Assembly (NCBI GenBank): GCA_017539645.1
Contig: JAFYCM010000041.1
Location: forward strand, 1 to 64,000
DNA: 64,000 bases
Direction: 5' to 3'
From: Bacteroidales bacterium
Lineage (GTDB): Bacteria > Bacteroidota > Bacteroidia > Bacteroidales > Marinilabiliaceae
Made by a program: the position numbers and the translations under genes. This document shows, piece after piece, positions 16,291 through 25,167 of this stretch; positions within the stretch are counted from its first letter, which is position 1; each line of letters begins with the position of its first letter. The notes beneath the pieces were generated by a model. The model was given only the letters and a program-made list of their open reading frames with translations, ran no database searches and was not told where the DNA came from.

Positions 16291-17439
16291 TTATTTCTTT
16301 AGCGAAACGGGTGCAGAAATCTTATAAACTTCCGAAGCTGCAAGCAAGAAGCAGCCGATGCCGTAATCCTCGAAATCAGGCGTTGAAGTTGCAGTAGCAG
16401 GCTGACCGTCAGAAGGTTTGCTGCCAGTGCCTTGTACGTATGCTAAAGAGCCGTTAGCGCGAATAGAGTTAGCCATTAGGCCGTTCCATGCTTTGAGCAT
16501 AACAGGCAAATAGGTTTTGCTGTCGAGAATGCCAGTGCGAATGCCCCAAGCAAGGCTATATACGAAGAGCGAAGTGCCGGTTGTTTCCATACCACCAAAA
16601 TTCTCTTCGCAGAGCATGCTTGCGTTCCAGAAACCATCTTTGCGCTGGCATTTTGCGATAGCTTTAGCCATAGCAGTGAAGTCGGCAATGTAAGTAGCAC
16701 GATGAGGATCGTCTTGCGGAAGTTCGTTCAAGATACGTACGTAGTTGGCCATAGCCCAGCCGTTGCCACGCGACCAGAAGCAAGGTTTGCCGTTGACCTC
16801 TTTGTAGGGAGCCACAAAAGCCGCGTCGCGATACCAGAGACCATATTCGGCGCACCAGAGACCGCCGCCAATGGTGTTGCGAGTTGCGGCGTACATATTC
16901 CACATCTTCTCGAAGATGGCTTTGTCGCCAAGCGTAGCACCGAGTTTAGCAAGAACTGGCATACCCATCTGCACAGCATCGACCCAATACCAATCGTCGT
17001 TTTCTGGCTGGTTTACAAGCATCTGCACGAGAGCTTTGGTGTTGCGAAGTTTAGCAGCATCGGGCTCCATGCGATAGAGGTCGATATAAGTTTGCGCACA
17101 GCAGTAGTCGTCGGCATTGCGGTCGGTGTTGCCATAGCGGAATCCCCATTTGTGGAATTCAGCCCATGAGTATGCATAATCGTAATATTTAGCATCTGGA
17201 TAGATTTCGTAGAGCGCCATCAAACCTTCGTAGTATACACCACGAGTCCAGATGTTGCTTGGACGCATCTTATTTACGTATGAAGGCAACGTCACATCGG
17301 GGGTGGTCTTCATGAAGTAGGCATTAACCTTTTTAGCAGCGTTAAGCACATCGGTGCTTTTAGGAAGCTCCTGTGCCACAGCTGATAACGAAGCCGCAGC
17401 CACAAAAGCGAGGAAAATTGGTTTTAGGTTGATTTTCAT
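16291..17439 (-). CDS. GH105 unsaturated rhamnogalacturonyl hydrolase
   Basis: A 382-residue secreted enzyme (signal peptide MKINLKPIFLAFVAAASLSA, cleaved near VAQ) of the YteR/YesR family. These (alpha/alpha)6-barrel enzymes hydrate and remove the unsaturated galacturonic acid left at the non-reducing end by rhamnogalacturonan lyases. WVDAVQMGMP at residues 152-161 carries the expected catalytic Asp (D154). WSRGNGWAMANYVRIL and YGIGCFLLAASEVY are further family blocks. It sits nine bases after the PL11 lyase gene, whose product it would process, and two bases before the GH106 gene. Confidence 0.9.
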   Translation of the reverse strand: MKINLKPIFLAFVAAASLSAVAQELPKSTDVLNAAKKVNAYFMKTTPDVTLPSYVNKMRPSNIWTRGVYYEGLMALYEIYPDAKYYDYAYSWAEFHKWGFRYGNTDRNADDYCCAQTYIDLYRMEPDAAKLRNTKALVQMLVNQPENDDWYWVDAVQMGMPVLAKLGATLGDKAIFEKMWNMYAATRNTIGGGLWCAEYGLWYRDAAFVAPYKEVNGKPCFWSRGNGWAMANYVRILNELPQDDPHRATYIADFTAMAKAIAKCQRKDGFWNASMLCEENFGGMETTGTSLFVYSLAWGIRTGILDSKTYLPVMLKAWNGLMANSIRANGSLAYVQGTGSKPSDGQPATATSTPDFEDYGIGCFLLAASEVYKISAPVSLKK

Positions 17440-17448
17440 TACTGTAGT

Positions 17449-19479
17449 TTATTTTTGAGTTTTGTTATTGATTTTGAACAAGTTATACAATGCGTAACTG
17501 AGGTGCGGTGGCTGATTGTAAGAGACGTTCTGCGACGCAAGCGACATGCGATATTGATGGTCGTGCGTGAGCGTAACTACCCGATACTCAGTAGGTATTG
17601 TGGTGGTATATATATATAATGACGGGCCGAAATTGAGCACAATCTCCTCGCGCCAATCGCCAAAGATGTCACCAAGGAAGTTGGGCGTATTCTTAGTGCC
17701 GTTGCAAGTGAATCCGTCGAGTTTTTGCAGCACTTCGCTCTGCTTAGTAGCTGAGTTCCATTTATATACGCTCGATGCGCCATTCATATACATTGCACCC
17801 AGACCGCCATCGAACATAGGAAAAGCTGGACGCTGCCTTTGCTTGGTGCTGTCGGCAGGTGGTGCAAAGTTTGGGCGTTTGTTTCTACGTATGCCGCCAT
17901 CGAAAAGCTCGTCCTGCAAGTCGCCGTCCCAATAGACGCGGAAATTCACTTGCGGACGCTTCTCCACACCTTTATTTATGATGTTGCCTTTGGCGTCGTA
18001 TACATAATTATCGGCAAGGCTCCAAAATTCCATGCCATCGTAGTTAGCGTCAATATCGGCCGAAACGCCGCGACCGTTATCCTCTTTAGACTCTGTGTAC
18101 CATAGGATTTCGCCCGTACGAGCGTCGCGAAGTTCAGCGCCATAACGCATGAAGTCGCCGGGTTCGTGCTTCACGCCAGCATGATGCCCCGATTCGTGCG
18201 GCATAAACACCTCAAGGCCTTCGCGGTCGGGCACGATGTCCGACACGTGGAGCGCATCGCCGTGCCCCCAACCTGTGCTGTGGAGTAGCGAGCCGTCGTG
18301 GTCGAGAGCCGCCGCACCATAGATAATCTCATCGAAACCATCGGCATCGACATCGGCAACCATTACGCTATGAGCGCCTTGGCCGTAGAGCGTGTTGAGT
18401 GGATCTTTGTCGGGCGTAGCGTAGAGCCAGGTCTGCTTGAGTTTGCCACCCACGAGTTGCCACGCGCATACGTATGCATAAGTATAATAACCGCGACACA
18501 TAACAATATTATGATGCCCAACGCCCTGACTGTCGGGCAGATAAGCCACGCAAGCCAAATAGCGCTCGGAGCGGTTTCCATTGCCATCGCCCCACCCTTC
18601 GCGGTCGAGCGAAACTACATTGCGACCGGGGATGTAGTTCACCGTATGTATAGCTGCACCAGTCTCGCCATTGAATACGGTCAGATATTCCGGACCATCC
18701 ATCACGTGTCCGCGATCGTTCACATAAATAGCTGCATTATCCGTCGAGCGAATTGCTTCATCGTCAGCAGCTTCGGAGACGAATTTACCGAGTCCATCAA
18801 CAGATCCGGGAGCCGTTTTGCAAGCCAGTTCAGCCTTGCCGTCGCCATCGAAATCGTAGACGAGAAACTGCGTATAGTGCGCGCCCGAACGTATATTCAA
18901 CCCAAGATTGATGCGCCACAACTGCTTGCCGTTGAGCTTGTAGCAGTCGAGAATGGTGGGCGAGGTGTAGCCGGAGTGCGAATTGTCGTGCGAATTCGAT
19001 GGATCGAACTTCACTATTATCTCATATTCGCCATCGCCGTCCACGTCGCCAATGCTGCAGTCGTTGGCAGTGTAGAAACTTTCGCGCCCATCTTTAGTGG
19101 TATAATTGGCGGGCATATTTAGCGGAATACGCAGCTTGGGCGCCGACCACACCGAGTCGATGGCAGCCGTTTCAATCACATTGCCAGCCGCATTGAGCGT
19201 ACGTATTTCATACTTACTATCCTTATTGCCATTGGCATCGAAGAAATTAGTAACCGAATTGAGGTGTTGAGCCGAGAGAATAGTCTGACCGTCGCGCGCG
19301 ATGGAGAACGCAGTCTGAGCGTCGTCGGTAGAGAGTAAGCGCCACGAGATGAACACACCGCTGTCGGCAACCATAGCCACCGCACCACGATTAAGTCGTT
19401 CAACATCAGGCTTCTGCGCCTCGCAACTGAATGATAGCAACAGCATCGAGGCTAATAGTAGAAGTTGGCTTTTTCGCAT
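17449..19479 (-). CDS. PL11 rhamnogalacturonan lyase, lipoprotein
   Basis: A 676-residue lyase of the YesW/YesX type that cleaves the rhamnose-galacturonate backbone of rhamnogalacturonan I by beta-elimination. The protein starts MRKSQLLLLASMLLLSFSC, a lipoprotein signal with C19. The beta-propeller with calcium-binding loops is visible as DVDGDGEYEI, DFDGDGKAEL, DVDADGFDEI and DANYDGMEF. GDWREEIVLNF near the end is typical of PL11. I chose ATG 19479 because it gives the signal peptide directly; the frame is open 38 codons further but crosses the promoter box at 19526-19533. It is the first gene of the PL11-GH105-GH106 operon. Confidence 0.9.
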   Translation of the reverse strand: MRKSQLLLLASMLLLSFSCEAQKPDVERLNRGAVAMVADSGVFISWRLLSTDDAQTAFSIARDGQTILSAQHLNSVTNFFDANGNKDSKYEIRTLNAAGNVIETAAIDSVWSAPKLRIPLNMPANYTTKDGRESFYTANDCSIGDVDGDGEYEIIVKFDPSNSHDNSHSGYTSPTILDCYKLNGKQLWRINLGLNIRSGAHYTQFLVYDFDGDGKAELACKTAPGSVDGLGKFVSEAADDEAIRSTDNAAIYVNDRGHVMDGPEYLTVFNGETGAAIHTVNYIPGRNVVSLDREGWGDGNGNRSERYLACVAYLPDSQGVGHHNIVMCRGYYTYAYVCAWQLVGGKLKQTWLYATPDKDPLNTLYGQGAHSVMVADVDADGFDEIIYGAAALDHDGSLLHSTGWGHGDALHVSDIVPDREGLEVFMPHESGHHAGVKHEPGDFMRYGAELRDARTGEILWYTESKEDNGRGVSADIDANYDGMEFWSLADNYVYDAKGNIINKGVEKRPQVNFRVYWDGDLQDELFDGGIRRNKRPNFAPPADSTKQRQRPAFPMFDGGLGAMYMNGASSVYKWNSATKQSEVLQKLDGFTCNGTKNTPNFLGDIFGDWREEIVLNFGPSLYIYTTTIPTEYRVVTLTHDHQYRMSLASQNVSYNQPPHLSYALYNLFKINNKTQK

Positions 19480-19525
19480 GATTCTGTATCGAGTAAAAGA
19501 CTTGTTGTTGCTGTGTTGCAAATGC

Positions 19526-19533
19526 CAAAGATA
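19526..19533 (-). promoter_or_regulatory. Promoter -7 box of the rhamnogalacturonan operon
   Basis: On the - strand TATCTTTG, a perfect TAnnTTTG, is followed by GC and lies 46 bases before the lyase ATG. A TTGG at 19560-19557 is a possible -33 element, 23 bases away. Confidence 0.6.
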
Positions 19534-19748
19534 GGTTAATAACTTATAAATGAAAACCAATACGTATGCTCGCGGATATATATATACCGACAAAACAAAG
19601 CATCGTGGCTACTTGCAGAGAAGTTGCTGACACATAAATATTTACAGACAACAAAGGCGACTTAGGCCAACTTTTTTCTCTATAAATATGAGATGAACAA
19701 AGAAATTCACAAATTCGCATTTGGTGTAACTATAAAATACATACTTAT

Positions 19749-20276
19749 ATGAACGAACCTACCATAATATCTATTGAAGGCAAGACGCCACAGATAGGCG
19801 ACGACACATACGTAGCGCCTACAGCAGCAGTGATAGGCGAAGTAGTTACGGGCAATGGTTGCAGCATCTGGTTTAGCGCGGTGCTTCGCGGCGATGTAGC
19901 GCCTATAACGCTCGGCAATAATGTGAATGTGCAAGATGGCGCAGTGCTTCACGGCACCTACGGCAAAGCGCCTGTGGTCATTGGCAACGATGTCACCATA
20001 GGACACAACGCCACTGTGCACGGCTGCACCATTAGCGACAACGTACTTATTGGTATGGGTTCAACGATACTCGACGGCGCACAGATTTCGAGCAACACCA
20101 TCATTGCAGCAGGCGCGCTCGTGCTTGCTAATACCATCACCGAGCCTAACTCGATCTACGCCGGCGTTCCAGCGAAAAAAGTGAAAGAGCTCGACCCCGA
20201 CGCCGCTCGCGATCGCATAGCACACTATGCCACTAATTATGCTATGTATAAGAAGTGGTATGAGGTGGGTAAATAA
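19749..20276 (+). CDS. Gamma-carbonic anhydrase family protein
   Basis: A 175-residue left-handed beta-helix protein built of hexapeptide repeats (for example NVNVQDGAVLHG, GNDVTIGHNATVHG, NVLIGMGSTILDGAQI). The three zinc-ligand histidines expected in this family are present at H68, H86 and H91. Members either hydrate CO2 or are acetyltransferase-like relatives (YrdA/PaaY/CaiE), and the sequence alone does not decide which. The final helix DRIAHYATNYAMYKKWYEVG is usual for the family. It is a lone + strand gene between two - strand operons. No clear promoter was found in the 269-base divergent gap on this side. Confidence 0.88.
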   Translation: MNEPTIISIEGKTPQIGDDTYVAPTAAVIGEVVTGNGCSIWFSAVLRGDVAPITLGNNVNVQDGAVLHGTYGKAPVVIGNDVTIGHNATVHGCTISDNVLIGMGSTILDGAQISSNTIIAAGALVLANTITEPNSIYAGVPAKKVKELDPDAARDRIAHYATNYAMYKKWYEVGK

Positions 20277-20295
20277 AAACTCGTAATTATAAACG

Positions 20296-21969
20296 CTACT
20301 CTTGCCCAAGCGAGTCCCAGTCGCTTGTAGCATACATTGCCACTGATGCGCCGTTGTAGTCGCTCACGTTGTCGGTAGTGAGGTGCGCGATGGACGAGGT
20401 GCAGAGTTCCTTGCTTTGCCCAGCTTCGCTAAGTTCATACGACAACTTCTCGCCATCGCTTATGAGGCGCAAAGTGATGACGTCGAGCGAGGCAACTGGA
20501 GTCTCGGCAAGAATGGTGCGCACACCATTGACAATGGTAGCAGCAACAATCGTCTTGGTGCCATTTTTATACGTAATGCCTAAAACGCTGTAGTTGCGCT
20601 CATTGCGAACAACTGCAAGGCCTGCAAGTTCGTTGCTGCCAGTAGGCACAAAATCGACAACCGTCTCTACCGAGAAATATTTATGCTGAATGCTTCGAGA
20701 CACAATAGCTGGAGCAAAAAGCGAATCGATATTCGCCGGCAGAAGTTCGATGTTAAGTTGCTTATTACTAATACTATAGAATGACCCTTCGGGTTTGCGC
20801 AACGTGGTAAAATAGTGCGGCATTTTGTTTTGCGTAAATCGATATTGAAAATCGATATTGCCAGATACATATTCGCGCTGAGCCACAATGTCGAGGTCTT
20901 TCTTGTGTCCAACAATTGGCACTTTGTCGAATTTTGGCAAAATCACTGGCTGACCAGATTTCGTCACAGTGGCAGGCAAAAGGAACGTCTCATGTCCCGC
21001 CATAAATCTATCGCCAGACATTGGTCGGCAACCAGCCACCACAGCCCAATAATTACCGTCGGCATCCTCCACCATATCGGCATGACCAGTGAACGACATG
21101 CTAAACGTCTCGTCGTCGAGCTCGGATTTCTGATAGAAAACGGGGTTCTCCTTGCACGGTTTGTACGGACCAAGCACATTGCGCGCTTCATACATAATCT
21201 CCTCGCATGTGCCATTAGGATAGCGTTCGGCAAACATCAAGTAATATTTAGCGCCATTGCGGAAGAGTTTCGGAGCCTCTATCGTGGGGCGCTTTGCTTT
21301 GTTTAGACCGCCATCTACGAGAATGCGAGCCGTACCCACTATGCTGTCGGTTTTGGTATTGTAGATATGTATACGTATGCTGCGATGCCCTTTCCAACGT
21401 GGGCTTCCGTGCGTAGCTTCGTCACTATTTATAATGTATGCATTGCCGTTGCTTCCGAAGAAAATCGAAGGGTCGCTACCGCCAATTTTGGGCAAAAATA
21501 TTGGGTCGCTCCAGCCGATGTTTGGGTCTGTTGACTTAACTATGAAAGTGCCGCCACCACCAATGTTCGAAGCTATTATGTAGTAAGTTTTATTGCGCTT
21601 GTTGTAGCGAATCGTAGGCGAATGAACGCCTTGCGCCATGCTCTGGCCCTCGAAAGTGAAACTATTTACAGCGTTGCCGATGTGATACCACGTAACCAAA
21701 TCGTTGCTCGAATAGATAGGCAGCGATGGATATTGAGTGAGCGAGGCGGTGGTCATGTAATATGTACCTCCCACGCGACAGACCGTAGGATCGGGGTGCG
21801 AGCCGCTCATGATGGGGTTTAGGAATGTGCTGTCGGACGGTTGCAGCCAATCGTAATATGGCTCAAAACCTTCGTAGGAGAATTGGCGAAAGTGCGCCAC
21901 TTTTCCCTCCACGCACGATGTTAATATTACACTGATAGTTAGCGATATAAATAGTAAGAATCTCTTCAT
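20296..21969 (-). CDS. GH43-family glycoside hydrolase, lipoprotein
   Basis: A 557-residue enzyme with a lipoprotein signal ending ILTSC (C19). A five-bladed propeller of the GH43 beta-xylosidase/arabinofuranosidase type begins at NPIMSGSHPDPTVCRVGGTY, where D60 of HPDP is the expected catalytic base. TIEAPKLF further on holds the likely general acid Glu. The C-terminal third (from about residue 365) is a beta-sandwich like those in GH43 xylosidases. The substrate could be arabinan, xylan or galactan side chains. Its start is 15 bases after the yifB stop, so it appears to be the tail of the ompA-nadB-yifB run, an odd position for a secreted glycosidase. Confidence 0.85.
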   Translation of the reverse strand: MKRFLLFISLTISVILTSCVEGKVAHFRQFSYEGFEPYYDWLQPSDSTFLNPIMSGSHPDPTVCRVGGTYYMTTASLTQYPSLPIYSSNDLVTWYHIGNAVNSFTFEGQSMAQGVHSPTIRYNKRNKTYYIIASNIGGGGTFIVKSTDPNIGWSDPIFLPKIGGSDPSIFFGSNGNAYIINSDEATHGSPRWKGHRSIRIHIYNTKTDSIVGTARILVDGGLNKAKRPTIEAPKLFRNGAKYYLMFAERYPNGTCEEIMYEARNVLGPYKPCKENPVFYQKSELDDETFSMSFTGHADMVEDADGNYWAVVAGCRPMSGDRFMAGHETFLLPATVTKSGQPVILPKFDKVPIVGHKKDLDIVAQREYVSGNIDFQYRFTQNKMPHYFTTLRKPEGSFYSISNKQLNIELLPANIDSLFAPAIVSRSIQHKYFSVETVVDFVPTGSNELAGLAVVRNERNYSVLGITYKNGTKTIVAATIVNGVRTILAETPVASLDVITLRLISDGEKLSYELSEAGQSKELCTSSIAHLTTDNVSDYNGASVAMYATSDWDSLGQE

Positions 21970-21984
21970 TGCGATAAATATTAG

Positions 21985-23535
21985 TTAGTTTCCCCACGAA
22001 CTTCTGTCGAGCGTTCTATAAGCAATAGCTTCTTGAATATGCTGACGCTGAATATACTCACTCGCGTCAAGGTCGGCAATGGAACGAGCCACACGTAGGA
22101 TGCGGTCGTAGGCACGAGCCGAAAGTCCAAACTTTTCCATTGCCTTGCGGAGCATCTCGCGCCCAGCATCGTCGGGCTGAGCAAACTTCTGAAGTAGTGC
22201 GGGCGTCATCTGGGCGTTGCAGTGAATGCCCTGATATGGCGCATAGCGTCGACTCTGTATGGCACGAGCCTTCACAACACGCTCGCGAATGGCAGCACTC
22301 GTCTCTATTGGCGTATCGGCATTCTGCACTTCGGCCAACTTGTTGAATGGCACTGGCACTACCTCGATATGCAAATCGATGCGGTCGAGCAGCGGGCCCG
22401 AAATTCGTCCAAGATATTTCTGCACTGCCCCTGGCGCACATGTGCAATGGCGGTCGGGGTGGTTGTAGTAGCCGCACGGACATGGGTTCATGCTCGCAAC
22501 GAGCATAAAGCTTGCAGGATATTCCACAGCGAATTTTGAACGCGAAATACTTATAGTGCGATCTTCGAGTGGCTGACGGAGCACCTCAAGCACCGTGCGC
22601 TTGAATTCGGGCAATTCGTCGAGGAAGAGCACGCCGTTGTGCGCAAGCGAAATCTCGCCCGGCTGCGGAAACGAACCTCCTCCAACAAGCGCCACATCGC
22701 TAATGGTGTGATGCGGACTGCGGAATGGTCGCTGCGTAAGTAGCGAAGTAGAGCCTTTCAGTTTGCCTGCCACAGAGTGGATTTTGGTGGTTTCGAGAGC
22801 TTCCGCCTTAGTTAGAGGTGGCAATATCGACGGCAGTCGCTTAGCCATCATACTCTTGCCCGAACCTGGCGCGCCAATAAGTAGAATATTATGTCCGCCA
22901 GCCGCAGCAATTTCGAGCGCGCGTTTCACATTCTCTTGTCCTTTCACCTCCGAGAAGTCGAACGGAAAACTGCTGATGCCTGCATTGAAAGCCGAATCGA
23001 CATCTATTACCGTAGGCTCGAGGCCTTCGCCAGTGTTGAGAAATTGCGCCACCTCATTGAGGTTGTGTGCACCGTAAATTTTTATTCCTTCAACCACGGC
23101 GGCTTCGGCAGCATTTTGAGCAGGCAATATGCACCCTTCGAAGCCCTCTTCTTTGGCTTTTATCGCCATTGGCAGAATGCCCTTCACGGGCAAGATGCTT
23201 CCGTCGAGCGAAAGTTCGCCCATAATTATGTAGCGATGCAGACGCTCGGCAGAGATCTGCTCTGTTGAGGCAAGTATGCCGATGGCTATAGGTAAGTCGT
23301 ACGCCGTGCCCTCCTTACGGATGTCGGCTGGCGCCATATTTATAACTATTTTACGTCCTGGCCACGTCCATTTATTGTAGCGTATGGCCGATTCTATGCG
23401 TTGCTGACTCTCTTCTACGGCTTTGTCGGGCAAGCCTACTATAAATATTTTTATACCTACAGTAACACTTACTTCAATAGTCACTGTGTAAGCGTCGATT
23501 CCCGACACTGCCGATCCGAAGGTTTTTACAAGCAT
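21985..23535 (-). CDS. YifB/ComM-type magnesium-chelatase-like AAA ATPase
   Basis: A 516-residue protein of the YifB/ComM family. An N-terminal Lon-protease-like/ribosomal-S5 fold (residues 1-170, starting MLVKTFGSAVSGIDAYTV) is followed by an AAA+ Mg-chelatase domain with Walker A GAPGSGKS at 221-228 and Walker B VLFLDELPEF. The cysteine cluster CPCGYYNHPDRHCTC and the C-terminal helical domain (LSARAYDRILRVARSIADL) are also present. ComM relatives act as hexameric helicases that aid branch migration during natural transformation, and many annotations simply say Mg chelatase. It lies 22 bases after nadB and 15 before the GH43 gene. Confidence 0.93.
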   Translation of the reverse strand: MLVKTFGSAVSGIDAYTVTIEVSVTVGIKIFIVGLPDKAVEESQQRIESAIRYNKWTWPGRKIVINMAPADIRKEGTAYDLPIAIGILASTEQISAERLHRYIIMGELSLDGSILPVKGILPMAIKAKEEGFEGCILPAQNAAEAAVVEGIKIYGAHNLNEVAQFLNTGEGLEPTVIDVDSAFNAGISSFPFDFSEVKGQENVKRALEIAAAGGHNILLIGAPGSGKSMMAKRLPSILPPLTKAEALETTKIHSVAGKLKGSTSLLTQRPFRSPHHTISDVALVGGGSFPQPGEISLAHNGVLFLDELPEFKRTVLEVLRQPLEDRTISISRSKFAVEYPASFMLVASMNPCPCGYYNHPDRHCTCAPGAVQKYLGRISGPLLDRIDLHIEVVPVPFNKLAEVQNADTPIETSAAIRERVVKARAIQSRRYAPYQGIHCNAQMTPALLQKFAQPDDAGREMLRKAMEKFGLSARAYDRILRVARSIADLDASEYIQRQHIQEAIAYRTLDRSSWGN

Positions 23536-23557
23536 AGAATTGGGCGTTTTTATTTAG

Positions 23558-25153
23558 TTAATCGATGTGGTAGGTGTCGAGCTTCGGATTGCGCTCTGGA
23601 TAGTCTATCGTGTAATGTAGGCCTCGACTCTCGTGACGTTTCTGCGCCATCTTTATAATTAGGTAGCCAATATTAATCTTGTTGCGGAGCTCGCAGAGTT
23701 TTTGGCTGACTTTGCTTTGGTTGTAGAGGTCTTCGGTCTCGCGGTAGATAATCTCAAGACGGTCGAGCGCGCGCTTTAGGCGGAGGTTGCTTCGTACTAT
23801 ACCTACGTAGCTACTCAAGATTGTCTCGACCTCTTTGTTGGCCTGCGTAACGAGAATCATCTCCTCGTTGTGTATGGTGCCTTCGTCGTTCCAATCTGGC
23901 ACGTCGTGGCGTATCTCGGTGCGAGCCATAACTTCGGCAGAGTCTTTTGCTGCTTCGTCGGCATAGACGAGGGCTTCGAGGAGTGAGTTGCTTGCCAAAC
24001 GGTTGGCGCCATGCAGGCCTGTGCAAGAACATTCGCCTGCTGCATATAGATTGTTGATAGACGAGCGTCCGCGGAGGTCGACTTTGATGCCTCCGCAGAG
24101 ATAGTGAGCTGCAGGCACGATAGGTATGTAGTCTTTAGTAATATCGATACCTATAGACAGACACTTGTTGTATATCATTGGGAAGTGATGCTTGGTCTCT
24201 TCGGCATCTTTATGAGTGACGTCGAGGAAGAGGAAGTCGTCGCCGGAAATCTTCATTTCGCTATCGATAGCGCGAGCCACAACGTCGCGAGGCGCAAGGC
24301 AACCGCGTTCGTCGTATTTTTCCATAAAGGTAGAGCCATCGCGACGGCGGAGTATAGCACCATAGCCACGCATAGCCTCCGTGATGAGGAAGTTAGGGCG
24401 TTCGTGTGGGTTGTAGAGCGACGTTGGGTGGAACTGAATGAACTCCATATTCTTGATGATAGCCTTAGCGCGGAATGCCATAGCTATGCCATCGCCAGTA
24501 GAGATGGTTGGGTTGGTGGTTATGTGGTACACATTGCCCACACCGCCTGTAGCCATCATGGTTACTTTGGAAAGGAACGTGATGAGTTCACCCGTCTGTT
24601 CGTTGAGTACGTATGCACCATAGCAACGAATGTCAGTCATCCAAGGCTCATTGTTGCGTCCAAGGTGGTGCTGAGTAATAATATCGACGGCAAAATGGTT
24701 TTCATACACATCGATATTAGGATGATTTTTGATTTGCGAAATCAGTGCACGCTGGATTTCGAAGCCAGTGTTGTCCAAGTGGTGCAGAATGCGGAACTCG
24801 GAGTGTCCGCCCTCTTTATGTAGATCGAAGTTGCCGTCCTTGCGTTTGTCGAATTCGGTACCCCATTGCAAGAGCGTCTTTATCTGGTCGGGTGCTTTTG
24901 TGATAACCATACGTACGGCATCAGGGTCGCAAAGGCCAGCACCAGCGATATGAGTATCTCTAATATGCTTCTCGAAATCGTCTTGCGAGAAGTCGGTTAC
25001 GGCAGCTATGCCGCCTTGAGCGTAGGAAGTGTTTGTTACGTCGAGCGTTGTTTTCGACACAAGCGCAACTTTACCTTTTTCTGCAACTTTCAGCGCGTAT
25101 GACAAACCGGCCGCGCCAGAACCGATGACGAGAAAATCGTATTCCTTTCTCAT
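23558..25153 (-). CDS. nadB: L-aspartate oxidase
   Basis: NadB oxidises L-aspartate to iminoaspartate, the first step of de novo NAD synthesis, using FAD. The FAD-binding GSGAAG lies at residues 11-16. Conserved blocks TSYAQGGIAAV, EGGHSEFRILHHLDNTG, EFIQFHPTSLY and CTGLHGANRLASNSLLEALV are all present, followed by the helical C-terminal domain. The 531-residue length is normal for the family. It begins 14 bases after the ompA-like gene and is followed by yifB 22 bases on. NadA and NadC are not in the window. Confidence 0.96.
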   Translation of the reverse strand: MRKEYDFLVIGSGAAGLSYALKVAEKGKVALVSKTTLDVTNTSYAQGGIAAVTDFSQDDFEKHIRDTHIAGAGLCDPDAVRMVITKAPDQIKTLLQWGTEFDKRKDGNFDLHKEGGHSEFRILHHLDNTGFEIQRALISQIKNHPNIDVYENHFAVDIITQHHLGRNNEPWMTDIRCYGAYVLNEQTGELITFLSKVTMMATGGVGNVYHITTNPTISTGDGIAMAFRAKAIIKNMEFIQFHPTSLYNPHERPNFLITEAMRGYGAILRRRDGSTFMEKYDERGCLAPRDVVARAIDSEMKISGDDFLFLDVTHKDAEETKHHFPMIYNKCLSIGIDITKDYIPIVPAAHYLCGGIKVDLRGRSSINNLYAAGECSCTGLHGANRLASNSLLEALVYADEAAKDSAEVMARTEIRHDVPDWNDEGTIHNEEMILVTQANKEVETILSSYVGIVRSNLRLKRALDRLEIIYRETEDLYNQSKVSQKLCELRNKINIGYLIIKMAQKRHESRGLHYTIDYPERNPKLDTYHID

Positions 25154-25167
25154 TTCTTTATAATCTA

